Below, one piece after another: positions 25,301 through 33,981 of a stretch of DNA of 64,000 nucleotides (within the stretch, counting starts at the first letter, position 1; each line of letters starts with the position of its first letter). The notes below the pieces were generated by a model. That model was given only the letters and a program-made list of their open reading frames with translations, was not told the origin of the DNA and did no database searches. A program made the translations under genes and the position numbers. The DNA comes from Timema cristinae (taxonomy: Eukaryota; Arthropoda; Insecta; Phasmatodea; Timematidae), in NCBI GenBank assembly GCA_039000515.1, contig JBCFYV010000100.1:57155160-57219159 (forward strand). The letters are read 5' to 3'.

Positions 25301-26946
25301 TTAGTACCCATTGTCCTATATAAAGCAGAAACATGGACATTGAATGTAAGAGAGACCAAGGAAAGTGGAGGACATGGGAATGAAGTTTGTGAGGAGCAAG
25401 TTAGCTGTCACAGGAGAAATCAAGATTACATGAGATAGTAGAGGAAGCAAGAAGAGATGGTATGGACATGTGATGAGGATGGAGAAAAAGATACCAAAGA
25501 GAATTATGAAACTAAGAGTATAGGAAAAAGACCGCAAAGGACACCAATAAATAGATGGAGGAGTAGAAAGCCAAAAGTGTGCAACTTAAAAAAATAATGG
25601 AATCAATTAAAACAGGAAGAATGGTGGAATGAAAAAGGAAGATGGAGGAATTTTACTAAACTGACAGTCACGCCTGCAAAAAATTGGTTATAAAGAAGAA
25701 TAAGAAGAAGATGATAATCCTGACATTGATTTGTCTATAAAAATGTCTTGTACTTCTATGCTTATATCATATTAATTATGTTGAATAATTTAATAATTTT
25801 TGGATTCGTTGGTATTCACGGTTTAAATAACACTGTTTGGGAGTCTTTAATGAGGTGGCTCTAAAATCAACTTTTGCTGCTAAGTTCAGCCTTCAAACAA
25901 AACCTCTCCATATTATTTTTATGAAATGTAAGTTTTTATATATTCTCTAGGTTTATGTCGTGGAGGGTCTTTCTATGTCTCAATGAGATGAGATGAGGGG
26001 ATAGTGAGTATGAGGGGAGGATAGTAGAGTATGAGGGAGATAGTGAGTATGAGGGAGAGTATGAGGTGATAGAGTATGAGGGAGATAGAGAGTATGAGGA
26101 GATAGAGAGTATGAGGAGATGATATGAGGGAGGATGGAGATAGAGTATGAGGTGATGTTAGGAAGAGTATGAAGGTTTGTGGACCCCACTAGAAGCTTTT
26201 AAACCTAACTTAAGCCTACTTAACCTAACTTAGTGACCGTTGGGTAATTCCCCTTTCAGGAAAGATAGCTATGATACCAGCCGGGAATCGAGCCTGGGAC
26301 CCCAAGGCTCGTAGCTAGGTTCACCAACCCCTACACCACGGGGACGGTCACCTTAATGTCTAATGATACGTTCATCATAATCTGAACACGTGTTTCTTAA
26401 TAACTATTTAGAATATCACTGTATTAATTAAATTTGTTGATAAATAAATTATGCCTGGACATATGCCCCCCAGAATATATTTTAATCTACATTCTGGCAG
26501 GAATATTGATACTGGCCATTTTACGTGAATAGACCAAATAGCTGAGTAGTAAAAGAAAAAAAAAAGTTGTACGGCGCGAATAATTACACCAATGAAATAA
26601 TATACACTATTACCTACTTACTCTATGGCATTAGGAACTAGGAACACTGTTACAGAAAAAAAAGAGAAACATCTTTGGTCACCAAGGAGAATAAGAAAAA
26701 AAAATTGATTGAATTAAAACTTGTATATATTATACTCGGAAATTATTGGATCTATAAAAGTATATTCCAACTAAAATATTTTTATCTTTTATAGAACTAC
26801 AAATTTACAAAGATAAGATATTTCGTACCTGAAATAATTGCGGAGAAATGATGAAAATTGGAAAAATTTCCCTCTTGTAAAATACTCTCAATGTAATTTT
26901 CATGAGAAAATGAGAATTGCCCATCTTGTTTAGAGTAATAAATAGA

Positions 26947-27017
<71 letters not shown>

Positions 27018-27483
27018 CTAATCAAAATCGTTAAAGTAAGTTTCGAGAAAATTGATTTTTTCTCTTTTTACCTCTCAATACACTACCCTTAAATTTATGA
27101 TTGGACATCTATCGCCAAAAACCCCTCGAGTGGTCCTTACTAACACCCCAGATACCGAGTTATTGCCCAATATGTAAAAGAGTTTCGGACCAAGGTACAG
27201 ACAGACAGACAGACAGACAGACGTCATCACGAAGATAACATTTTTTTTTTGTTTCAGGAGGTCATGAAACGTCGATATTTATCAAAATATCGGCGTAGAA
27301 TTTTTCGACGATCATAATACTTTCCCTCCGAGGTGTAGAGAGAAAGTAAAAAGTACACAAAAAAAAAAAAACTACTTAGATGTCAAAAAAATAGTTTTAT
27401 AGAGGTGTAAGACTAATTTCAGAATTATTCAAGCATGTATAGTTTTTGTCTAGAAGTTATATTATTATAACTCGTCATATAAA

Positions 27484-27530
<47 letters not shown>

Positions 27531-30486
27531 GCATCGCGTCTTACTACCCGTTCGGGTTATACGCACTTACGCTAATGTGTAATGGTAGGATGATTGTGAG
27601 ATGAAATGAAGGACCTACAGTTTAACGTGGAATCCGAACCACGGTGGAGGCCTGGAATTCCCCACATTCACAAGATATCTTGTCAGAGGTGAAGGAAGTG
27701 TTTGGAAATCAGATAAATCTGTGCCGAGACCGAGGATTGAACCCCAGCCGCCAGCATAGCAGTCTGACAACTTACCCCTAGACCACCAGGTCACCCTATA
27801 TAAAATTAAATACACGGACATAGGCCATCCTATGTTCACTTGCCACGACGTCCGACAGACGCGGCGACGCTTTGTTCCCCGTGACGTACTTACGGGCTGA
27901 CCCCGGCGTCCTCGCAGTGACGGTCGCATTGTCAGACATTGTCCCTCCAACCACGCTCGCCACTCTGATATCATAATCCGTGCAGCTGTTGAGAGCGGTG
28001 ATGTTGATTGACGGTGTCGAGTCAGATGTTATACCGGTGTCACGGCAGGTCTCTGCATCTGTCACCCCTCTGTCGTTCCAACAGATCCTGTAGCTAAGGT
28101 CACAGTTCGTGTTGGGGGGCCGGGTCCATAGCACCGAGATATCGTAGGTGTTCAGATGAGTCACTTGGAGATCAGTCACAGGGTCCGGGACTGGACACAA
28201 ATATAGAATGACAACAGCTCTTAGATGCATAAATATCAGCATGTGTGGAGTGAACTGTTGTTGGATCATTATAATGACAACAGCTCTTAGATGCATAAAT
28301 ATCAGCATGTGTGGAGTGAACTGTTGTTGGATCATTATAATGACAACAGCTCTCTAGATGCATAAATATCAGCATGTGTGGAGTGAACTGTTGTTGGATC
28401 ATTATAATGACAACAGCTCTTAGATGCATAATATCAGCATGTGTGGAGTGAACTGTTGTTGGATCATTATAATGACAACAGCTCTTAGATGCATAATATC
28501 AGCATGTGTGGAGTGAACTGTTGTTGGATCATTATAATGACAACAGCTCTTAGATGCATAATATCAGCATGTGTGGAGTGAACTGTTGTTGGATCATTAT
28601 AATTAGCTTAATACTCTCAGTCCTAAATCTAGTTCTGACTGACACTCACCCTCTCACCTTTGATTAAAAAAATAAATCAAAAAGTAGTGTAAATATTTAT
28701 AATGTTGATCATTATTGAAATGTTAGTTATTATGTTAACAATACATTAGAAACTTTTTAAATGAATATAAAAACTTTCCATATAATTCCAAGACATTCTT
28801 GACAGATATTCAACAATTTTATATATCAACATGTGAAGATAATTAAATTATCTATTTATACTGGACCAATATTTGATTTATTTTGGCCAAAAGAAGGTTT
28901 TGATATAAAATCTGCCAAAACATTGCCTTTTTCTCGCTTCGTCTATATGATCAACCTTCTATCCTGTACATTTTGAAGCTAACAATCCTGTTCAGAAAAT
29001 CATTGCCCAAACTGTACATATAGCTTGTTTGAACCGAGAGTAATACAAATACCCAGTACACTTACATCCGGAAAACTATGCTAATACCATTAAATTGTGT
29101 TCAAAGTTTCGGCGTACAGCGCCGGGAGAGCAAAGCTGTGCAAGCATGCGTGTATAACAGGTTGCATAGGAGTTAGGCGCATGGTACTGGACACCTCGTA
29201 ATCTTGGAGCACGACAACAGATCATTCCACAGTTAATAGTAAACAACACATTATTATTATTATTATTATTATTATCATTAGCACCACGTCTTACTACCCG
29301 TTCGGGTTGTACTCACTTACTCTAATGTGTGATGGTAGGGTGATTGTGAGATGAAATGGAGGACCTACAGTTTAACGTGGGATCCGAACCACGGTGGAGG
29401 CCTGGCATTCCTCACATTCACAAGAAGTCTTGTCAGAGGTGAAGGAAGGGTTTGGTAATCAGATAAATCTGTGCCGGGACCGAGGATTGAACCCCGCTCC
29501 CCCAGCATAGAAGTTTGACACCTTACCCCTAGACCGCCAGGTCACCAACAACACACCAGTCCAGCTTGAAATGGTAATACGTTCTGAGGGTCATCATTAA
29601 CGGTCCTACATCACAGAGTGCTCGTCATAATTACACATTGTGCAGTGCCGTGCGCCTAGATCCTATACAACCTGTTATACACGCATGCTTGCACAGCTTT
29701 GATCTCCCAGCGTTTAACGCTGAAACTTAGAACACAATTTAATGGTATTAGAGTGGTTTTTCTAGTGTACTATTGCTAGTGTACAGGTATTTTGTAATGC
29801 TCTTGGTTCAAACAAGCTACATGTGAGTTTCCGAACACCCTGTATATGCTATCACTCACCGGCACTGGTATCGGTCGTCTCATTCAGTCTCTCCGTGCTC
29901 GAGTTTGAGTACCCGACCTGCCCTAACGTGGTGACTTCAATAAGGTACCAGGTGCAGGAAGACAGACCAGTCGAGGTGTAGGTGAAAGTGTTTATCGTAT
30001 GACAGGAGATCTCCGTCCCATTATCTAGATCCGTCAGGCAGTAACTGAACCCGGTCCTTGGACATCCGTTGTCAACGGGAGCCAGCCACTGGACCATTAT
30101 TCGAGAAGAATCTGAATACAGAACCTGGATATCTCGCACGGGACCAGGACCTGGAACCAAAATTAATCAATTAGGTTATATTTAGAGGAAATGTACCCAC
30201 ATTTGCATGGAGAGAGCGTGGAAAACATATACTTTTAAACAGCCCTCAGTACACCCAACTAAGATTCGAACCTAGATCTCTCCTCGATCATCGTCAGTCT
30301 AATCTTAATCTACTGCGAGAGTATCGCCTTATACCATGCGGCCACCGAAGCGGGTGATCTGTAGTTACCTCAAGAGATGTTATCCGGTGTAGTGAGTATC
30401 TACCCCTGTAAGATAGACTCACCTGTACAGGTTTGACTTGAGGCCAGCACAGCGCAGGCCAGAACCATAACTGAAGGGAGGTACAT
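13665..30486 (-). CDS. Secreted or surface protein with ten Cys-containing FN3 modules (signal peptide to module n; 3' end not found)
   Basis: Extracellular modular protein. The exons, each in phase 1-1, run on the minus strand: signal peptide 30486-30423; c 30150-29860; d 28190-27894; e 24202-23926; i 21834-21551; f 21148-20852; k 19222-18948; l 18586-18298; h/g 16875-16576 (g is probably the same exon assembled twice); m 15281-15006; n 13955-13665. Each module is about 92-99 residues with an FN3 pattern (tryptophan in strand B, Tyr-Cys-Trp in strand C, a TDY or T.Y motif in strand F). Most carry an extra cysteine pair, as in CTLDYDVCW or CALGYQVCW. Similarity groups e/k/m, i/l/n and f/h show that a three-module cassette was tandemly copied. 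Exons e, i, k and l contain 1-2 base indels. I do not recognise the specific family; adhesion or receptor function is inference. Confidence 0.82.
13951..14890. repeat. 91-bp array carrying the acceptor of FN3 exon n
   Basis: About ten copies at exact 91-bp spacing, some with an extra 41-bp piece. Read on the minus strand each unit contains the splice acceptor (CTGTTCCAG) followed by exon-like bases ATGACGCCATGCTTGAG. The array therefore grew from the exon n acceptor outward into the intron. Confidence 0.9.
15006..15281 (-). CDS. FN3 exon m (type A)
   Basis: 276 bp, intact. Encodes [30 protein letters not shown] and [20 protein letters not shown]. Acceptor CTGTCTACAG, donor CCAAGTAGGT. Confidence 0.85.
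15310..15566. mobile_element. MITE family M copy
   Basis: The left end has CGTTGCCAGAGTAAGAGCAG and the right end GCTCTGCTTACCCTGGCAAC, inverted repeats shared with the copies at 11.5 and 51.4 kb. It lies about 30 bp upstream of exon m. Confidence 0.65.
15715..15905 (+). mobile_element. Possible diverged SINE (R-like head)
   Basis: TGGTCATGAAGTCTAAAGG resembles an A box, GACGGGGAAGTCGAGGTTTG the B-box region, and CACTGTGGTTTTTCGATCC the start of the body. No tail is visible. Confidence 0.35.
16576..16875 (-). CDS. FN3 exon h (type C), 5' end degraded
   Basis: Encodes [36 protein letters not shown] and [15 protein letters not shown], with donor GCAGGTAAGT. The coding sequence is nearly identical to exons f and g. 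The first 75 bp (16800-16875) carry many indels and the acceptor CAG is lost. The same region is clean in the copy across the N gap, which points to a noisy contig end. Confidence 0.75.
16876..17205. other. Low-quality contig end before gap
   Basis: The first part follows the intron upstream of exon g (GGCTGTATGGAATT is shared) with accumulating errors. After that it becomes unrelated AT-rich sequence up to the N run. No gene. Confidence 0.5.
17206..17305. other. Assembly gap (100 N)
   Basis: N run inside an FN3 exon that is present on both sides of the gap. Confidence 0.99.
17306..17542 (-). CDS. FN3 exon g (type C), cut by gap; probable false duplicate of h
   Basis: Clean 5' part of a type C module: [30 protein letters not shown] and [12 protein letters not shown]. 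Acceptor ATATTTTTCAG. The 3' part is in the gap but is present in exon h. Exon and flanking intron match h, so g and h probably represent one exon. Confidence 0.75.
18298..18586 (-). CDS. FN3 exon l (type B), two frameshifts
   Basis: Encodes a B-type module ([20 protein letters not shown], then [16 protein letters not shown] after correction, then [20 protein letters not shown]). The exon is 289 bp where intact homologues are 291. One base is missing at the ISW-VP junction and one near the run of six G after CWG. Acceptor CATGTTCCAG and donor AACGGTAATA are intact. Assembly error or decay. Confidence 0.75.
18948..19222 (-). CDS. FN3 exon k (type A), one frameshift
   Basis: Encodes [31 protein letters not shown] and, in the next frame, [20 protein letters not shown]. 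275 bp instead of 276, so one base is lost near GGTCTTCAACTTGC. Acceptor CTTGTTCAG, donor TATAGTAAGT. Confidence 0.78.
19223..20851. other. Intronic stretch, nothing recognised
   Basis: Contains overlapping open frames on both strands at 19367-19624 with fairly non-repetitive composition but no domain I recognise. A CT/poly-G patch lies near 20340-20360. No exon is supported. Confidence 0.4.
20852..21148 (-). CDS. FN3 exon f (type C)
   Basis: 297 bp, intact: [47 protein letters not shown] and [14 protein letters not shown]. Acceptor TCTTTTGTTCAG, donor GCGCGTAAGT. Almost identical to g/h within the exon; identity stops at the splice sites. Confidence 0.87.
21325..21450. repeat. Short GGAAATAACTCAGTC repeat, 2-3 copies
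   Basis: Few-copy version of the intronic repeat that is expanded to more than ten copies at 43020-43560. It sits at the same place relative to the type B exon. Confidence 0.6.
21551..21834 (-). CDS. FN3 exon i (type B), one frameshift
   Basis: Encodes [20 protein letters not shown] and [19 protein letters not shown]. 284 bp instead of 285; one base is lost where the intact copy j has GTTACCGAGTTC. The second Cys of CALGYQVCW is Ser here. Acceptor CCGTTCCAG; the donor GCAGGTCACA is unusual but identical in exon j. Confidence 0.78.
22200..22335. repeat. TA and CT microsatellites
   Basis: Mixed (TATA)n and (CT)n tracts. Confidence 0.9.
22420..22940. mobile_element. Foldback element with about 190-bp inverted arms
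   Basis: The left arm contains TGCCTGATGTAGGATAAACC and CCCATACGATGAGTTGACC. The right arm carries the complement in reverse order (GGTCAACTCATCGTATGGG, GGCTTATCCTACATCAGGCA). Arms are about 90% alike. The central spacer has a run of CCTAA units (TTAGG on the other strand). No coding capacity. Confidence 0.85.
22945..23330. mobile_element. Tigger/pogo-like DNA transposon remnant
   Basis: Left end TAGAGTTGCGATTATCCGAC and right end GATTATACAACCTTTGATTA with GATTATCCGG-like pieces; spaced ends resemble those of Tigger-type elements. A short open frame starting MAGNKSCVK on the minus strand is not a recognisable transposase. A related single end lies at 49655-49762. Confidence 0.4.
23331..23925. 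other. Intronic stretch, nothing recognised
   Basis: AT-rich, no exon or clear repeat. Confidence 0.5.
23926..24202 (-). CDS. FN3 exon e (type A), one frameshift
   Basis: Encodes [15 protein letters not shown], then in the next frame [20 protein letters not shown] and [19 protein letters not shown]. 277 bp against 276 in copy m. The extra base sits in the A4 run at 24156-24159 (plus strand), a homopolymer. Acceptor TTTCTCAG, donor ACAGGTGGG. Confidence 0.78.
24225..25690 (+). mobile_element. LINE 3' fragment with internal array
   Basis: The plus-strand frame before the array reads [20 protein letters not shown]. After it come ELSLKCKEV-like, [18 protein letters not shown] and [10 protein letters not shown] pieces. 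These are, in order, the motifs C-terminal to the RT domain of non-LTR elements (YLG...I, AE.W.L, W.GHV.R). Many stops; inactive. It sits in the intron upstream of exon e. Confidence 0.75.
24335..25255 (+). repeat. 37-bp array inside the LINE, about 25 copies
   Basis: Unit GTGTGTAAGAGACCTGC followed by TATGGAGAGTTGTTCTATAG, same as at 5380-6197 but on the opposite strand. It lies exactly between the LINE segments encoding [16 protein letters not shown] and RRELSLKCKEV, so it is an expansion within the LINE frame. Confidence 0.93.
25980..26180. repeat. GA-rich imperfect array (GAGTATGAGG)
   Basis: Irregular repeats of GAGGGAGATAGAGAGTATGA. Purine-rich on the plus strand. Confidence 0.8.
26272..26348 (-). 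mobile_element. tRNA-like SINE head (family E)
   Basis: The minus strand reads GTGGTGTAGGGGTTGGTG (A box) and GGCTCGATTCCCGG (B box). The acceptor ends do not pair, so not a functional tRNA gene. Confidence 0.45.
26820..27355 (+). mobile_element. Dispersed CAGACAGA element (family Q)
   Basis: Shares long collinear stretches with copies at 40252-40750 and 47250-47704: GAAATGATGAAAATTGG, AATCAAAATCGTTA, AAAACCCCTCG, then a (CAGA)n run and GTCATGAAACGTCGA with ATTTATCAAAAT. An (AT)n tract at 26945-27015 interrupts it. No coding capacity; class unknown. Confidence 0.75.
26945..27015. repeat. (AT)n microsatellite
   Basis: About 35 perfect AT units. Confidence 0.98.
27488..27795 (-). mobile_element. 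SINE family V, full length
   Basis: Long (TTA)n tail at left, GCGTCTTACTACCCGTTCGG, body, and the head complement CTAGACCACCAGGTCACC at right. It lies 100 bp downstream of the donor of FN3 exon d. Confidence 0.92.
27894..28190 (-). CDS. FN3 exon d
   Basis: 297 bp, intact, phase 1-1: [49 protein letters not shown] and TARTPGSA. Acceptor TTTGTGTCCAG, donor GCCCGTAAGT. Confidence 0.87.
28200..28606. repeat. 65-66 bp array abutting the acceptor of exon d
   Basis: About six copies of a unit with GACAACAGCTCTTAGATGC and GTGTGGAGTGAACTGTTGTT. It starts about 10 bp upstream of the exon d acceptor. The acceptor itself is not clearly repeated. Confidence 0.92.
28780..28945 (+). mobile_element. Dispersed repeat family P, partial
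   Basis: Collinear with 42425-42590: AGATATTCAACAA, ATCAACATGTGAAGATAATT and TTTGATTTATTTTGGCCAAA. Unknown class. Confidence 0.55.
28990..29848. mobile_element. Foldback element with about 190-bp arms, split by a SINE
   Basis: Left arm: TAGCTTGTTTGAACCGAGAG, CCATTAAATTGTGTTC and GCAAGCATGCGTGTATAACA. Right arm: the same in reverse complement, ending CCGAACACCCTGTAT. A SINE V copy is inserted at its centre. The right end stops about 12 bp from the donor of FN3 exon c. Confidence 0.85.
29251..29546 (-). mobile_element. SINE family V nested in foldback element
   Basis: Full copy with the direct repeat AACAACACA on both sides (29242-29250 and after 29546). It inserted after the foldback element. 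Confidence 0.92.
29860..30150 (-). CDS. FN3 exon c (first module)
   Basis: 291 bp, intact, phase 1-1: [38 protein letters not shown] and [20 protein letters not shown]. Acceptor TTTTGGTTCCAG, donor GCCGGTGAGT. It follows the signal-peptide exon by 270 bp. Confidence 0.87.
30185..30352 (-). mobile_element. SINE family R, partial
   Basis: Body TTGCATGGAGAGAGCGTGG, B-box complement GATTCGAACCTAGATCTC and head complement ACCATGCGGCCACCGAAGCG. The tail is missing. In the intron between the signal-peptide exon and exon c. Confidence 0.75.
30423..30486 (-). CDS. Signal-peptide exon of the ten-module FN3 gene
   Basis: ATG at 30486-30484. Encodes [20 protein letters not shown] then T and a split Gly, a typical signal peptide. 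The donor ACAGGTGAGT leaves phase 1, matching every FN3 exon of the gene. Confidence 0.85.
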
Positions 30487-30599
30487 TTAAACCTGTAACA
30501 AAAATAACAAACAAAACAGGATTAAAATTATCATAAAACACCAAAAATATATTTGTTCTCATTTCTATAGTGCGGTTTTTGTAGGAAAGAACTTTCAAT

Positions 30600-30910
30600 G
30601 GCCGAACAGTTTAAGGCGTCACTCTCTCAATCAACTAGACTGCCGGGTGACCTGGTGGTCTAGGGGTAAGGTGTCAGACTTCTATGCTGGCGGCCGGGGT
30701 TCAATACTCGGTCCCGGCACAGATTTTTCTGATTTCCAAACCCTTCCCTCACCTCTGACAAGATATCTTGTGAATGTGGGGAATGCCAGGCCTCCACCGT
30801 GGTTCGGATCCCACGTTAAACTGTAGGTCCTTCATTTCATCTCACAATCACCCTACCATTACACATTAGCGTAAGTGCGTATAACCCGAACGGGTAGTAA
30901 GACGCGGTGC

Positions 30911-30988
<78 letters not shown>

Positions 30989-31190
30989 TAGACTGACAAT
31001 GACTGAGAAAGCGTTGGGTATACTGAGGGTGTTTTTTTTTCTTCAAAACGGTTTTCCCCACTAACCCTTAACGCAAATTCGGGTGCACTTCCTTTAAAAT
31101 GCAAACTTACTCACCCTTAATTCATCAACGTAATTAGTACATTTGCGTACAACCTGAACAGGTAGTAAGACGCGATGATAAATATATTAA
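30600..31190 (+). mobile_element. SINE family R, split by a SINE V
   Basis: Head part GTTTAAGGCGTCACTCTC to AACTAGACTGCC (30600-30645), then the remainder from AACTAGACTGAC to CAACCTGAACAGGTAGTAAG (30986-31190). The duplicated AACTAGACTG flanks the inserted element. Confidence 0.85.
30646..30985 (+). mobile_element. SINE family V nested inside SINE R
   Basis: Complete copy: GGTGACCTGGTGGTCTAGGG head, GGTTCAATACTCGG B box, tail GTATAACCCGAACGGGTAGT and a long (TAA)n. Target duplication about 10 bp. Confidence 0.95.
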
Positions 31191-31356
31191 AAAAAACTAC
31201 TGATCTCTAATTAAAGGATCACCACGTTCATCCCCAGATCGTTACATTATCAGTCAAGGTCACCGATATCTAGAGCTTAATTAATCATCCGTTTCAATTA
31301 AACGACACATTTTATTCACAGACAATGTCGGAGGTTGCTTTGAAGGACGAGTTTTT

Positions 31357-31611
31357 TTATTATTATTATCACCGCGTCTTACTACCCGCTCGGGTTTTAC
31401 GCCTATGTACTAATTACGCTAAAAGGTTCGGAATCGGAAAGGTTGAATTTAAAGGAGGTGAACCGGAAATTGCGTGGAGAGAGAGTGGAAAACTATTTAG
31501 GAAAAATCACCCTCAAATCACTCGAGTGAGATACGAACCTCGATCTCCCTGTCCTCGGTAGTCTAGCTCAACATGAAACTAGCGCGTCAGTTAACTACAC
31601 CACTGAGGCGG
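31357..31611 (-). mobile_element. SINE family C
   Basis: (TTA)n and GCGTCTTACTACCCGCTCGG at left, body, and GATACGAACCTCGATCTCC and ACCACTGAGGCGG at right. Confidence 0.88.
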
Positions 31612-31876
31612 TTTTTTTTAAAACATTTACAGAAAGAAATGTAATTGTGAAAATGTTTATCCATGAGATTATGGATGACCTTGGACGGTACCTAACCCGA
31701 ATAGGTTGTTTTTACAGTTTTATCTGCCCCTGGAGGTAAATATGAAATGGTTTGATATGATTGGTTCAAACTTGATGACGTTGTAAAGTCATACAGCATG
31801 GTATTTTTACTTTCTCTCGACCCCTCGAAGAAAACTGACCATACACAAATAAAATGAACTTGAGATTTTGATAAAT

Positions 31877-32616
31877 AATACTAATAATAATACTTAGTAC
31901 CGCGTCTTACTACCCATTTGGTTTATGCGCTTAAGGGTGTTACATAGGAAAGTCGTTTTATGCGTTTGGAAATCCCACATTTTTTAAGAAGTGGTTTTAT
32001 ATTTTTAAATATGGTTTTCACCAAACTGTAGCCGAAATCTATCAACAGGTCCTTATCTAGCTATAAAGTTTAAATTTAAAAAAATAATTCAACTACTCTC
32101 TACGCCAATATTTGTACTTTTGAGATTAAAGTAAAACGATAGAAACCTAGAACTGTCATCCTCCATCAAATAAAGTCATTTTTTGAAAAGCTCACAACAG
32201 ACAATTCGAAGCATAATGCGGGATTGTTTTTATGGTTATATTCAAGTTACCAGACTTTTTTAAAAACCTTAAATTTCAAGTCTAAACTCCTTAACTGGTC
32301 AAAACCTAAGCCTAAATTTTGTTGAAAACCATTTTAAATATTACCAAACCAATTCGTAAATAATCCAGAATTTCGAAACAGCAGCAACGCTTTCAGTGCT
32401 CCCCCATGTAACACCCTTAAGTACTAATTACGCTAATAGGTTAGGAATTAGGAAGGTTGAATATAGAGGAGGTGAACTAGCATTTGCGTGGAGGGAGAGT
32501 GGAATACTATATATGAAAAAATCCCCTTAGTTCACCTGACCGAGATTCGAACTTTAAACTCTCTGTCTTTGACAGTCTAGTTTAACATTAAACAAGCGCG
32601 TTAGCTAACTACGCAA
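31877..32616 (-). mobile_element. SINE family C, split by a TTAA-flanked MITE
   Basis: The tail part ends at GCGCTTAA (31934) and the body resumes at TTAAGTACTAATTACGC (32417). The intact SINE sequence is recovered by removing the insert and one TTAA. The head end is lost at the start of the palindrome at 32617. Confidence 0.85.
31935..32416. mobile_element. 482-bp MITE, TTAA target duplication (piggyBac-type)
   Basis: Ends GGGTGTTACATAGG and CCCATGTAACACCC are inverted repeats. TTAA flanks both sides (31931-31934, 32417-32420). TTAA duplication is the hallmark of piggyBac-type transposition, though the GGGTG terminus is not the canonical CCC. Non-coding interior. Confidence 0.8.
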
Positions 32617-32713
32617 CATTTTTTAAGGAGTCATGAAACGTCGACATTTATCAAAATCAACCGCCTCGGTTGATTTTGATAAATGTCGACGTTCCATGAC
32701 TCCTTAAAAAATG
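32617..32713. repeat. 97-bp near-perfect palindrome
   Basis: 47-bp arms with one mismatch (GTCATGAAACG against GTCATGGAACG complement) around a 3-base centre CCT. Arms carry the family Q sequence GTCGACATTTATCAAAATC. The centre CCGCCTCGG is the first bases of SINE C. It may be a rearrangement scar or an assembly foldback. Confidence 0.95.
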
Positions 32714-32804
32714 TTTTTTTCGCGGTGCCATCTGTCTGTCTGTCTGCCTTTCAGCCTCAATCCGAAATCATTTTGCCGATTACTTGTTGTTTATGGTTTT
32801 AATA

Positions 32805-33066
32805 TTAATATTTATTATTTAGCACCGCGTCTTACTACCCGTTCGGGTTATACGCTTTAAGTACTAATTACGCTAATTGATTGGGAATTTGGAAGGTTGA
32901 ATTAGAGGAAGTGAGCCAGCATTTACGTGGAGGGAGAGTGGAAAACCATTTAGGAAAAACCACCCCCAGTTCACCCGACCGAGATTCGAACCTCGATCTC
33001 CCCATCCTCAGCAGTCGAGCTCAACACGACTAGCGCGTTAGCCAACTATGCCACAGAGGCGGGTAG
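32805..33066 (-). mobile_element. SINE family C, full length
   Basis: Clear head, body and tail. Direct repeat GGTTTTAATA at 32795-32804 and 33067-33076. Confidence 0.93.
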
Positions 33067-33196
33067 GGTTTTAATAAAGTGCTCAACTCTAAAATTTAAA
33101 GAAGTCAACTAGAGGACAAAAAGAGAAAGAATAGTTTTTCTCTAAATATAGACCCCTACTCAATTTTGGTATCTATTATCTAAGCACGGTTTGACA

Positions 33197-33455
33197 CCCG
33201 ATTCGGTGGCCGCATGGTATAAGGCATCACACTCACAGTAGACTAGACTGCCGATGACGGGAAGATAGGGGTTCGAATACCGGTCGGGTGTACTGAAGGT
33301 GGTTTTCCCAAAATTATTTACCATTCTCCCTCTACGCTAATGCGAGTACACTACCTCTAAATATAACCTTCTTAATCCTTAAAACAGTTTGAGTAATTAG
33401 TACTCAAGAGTATAACCAGAATGAGTAGTAAGACGCGCTGATAAGAAGAAAATAT
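33197..33455 (+). mobile_element. SINE family R, full length
   Basis: Head CGGTGGCCGCATGGTATAAG, B box GGGGTTCGAATACCGG, body and tail GTATAACCAGAATGAGTAGT. Confidence 0.88.
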
Positions 33456-33543
33456 AATTTTAATATCAATACTGCGAGTTCATAAAAACTATACTTTACC
33501 TCCATTACTGTTTACAGGCTGGGTAAGTTCTTTATTAAAGCCA

Positions 33544-33695
33544 TAATGTGGGGAATGCCAGGCCTCCACCGTGGTTCGGATTCCACGTTAAACTGTAGGT
33601 CCTTCATTTCAACTCGCAATCACCCTACCATCACACATTAGTGTAAAAACGTATAACCCGAATAGGTAGTAAGACGCGGTGCTAATATTAATATT
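33544..33695 (+). mobile_element. SINE family V, 5'-truncated
   Basis: Starts in the body (AATGTGGGGAATGCCAGG) and runs through the tail GACGCGGTGCTAATATTAAT. Confidence 0.85.
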
Positions 33696-33981
33696 TCGCT
33701 AACATATTTTCAGCCTACCTGTTTTCACTGAGCTGTTCTGGACTTCCTATGAAAAGCAACTGATGATGTCTTCAGATAAGTAATCCAATATCAATTTCTC
33801 ACACATTCTTGTCCGATCTAGATTACAATAAGATAATCTTCACAAGTACTTACTTAATGGATTAACAAGGTGGTTTTACGGTTGCAACATTATCAGTCAT
33901 TGTTTCAAGAGCTGATTGATAGGAACAAATATTTCACTCACATGATTCAAGGATATTATATTATACACTTCTTTATTTTAG

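Noticed and set aside
24901..25359. Open frames with [18 protein letters not shown] repeats
   Set aside because: Antisense to the LINE-derived 37-bp array.
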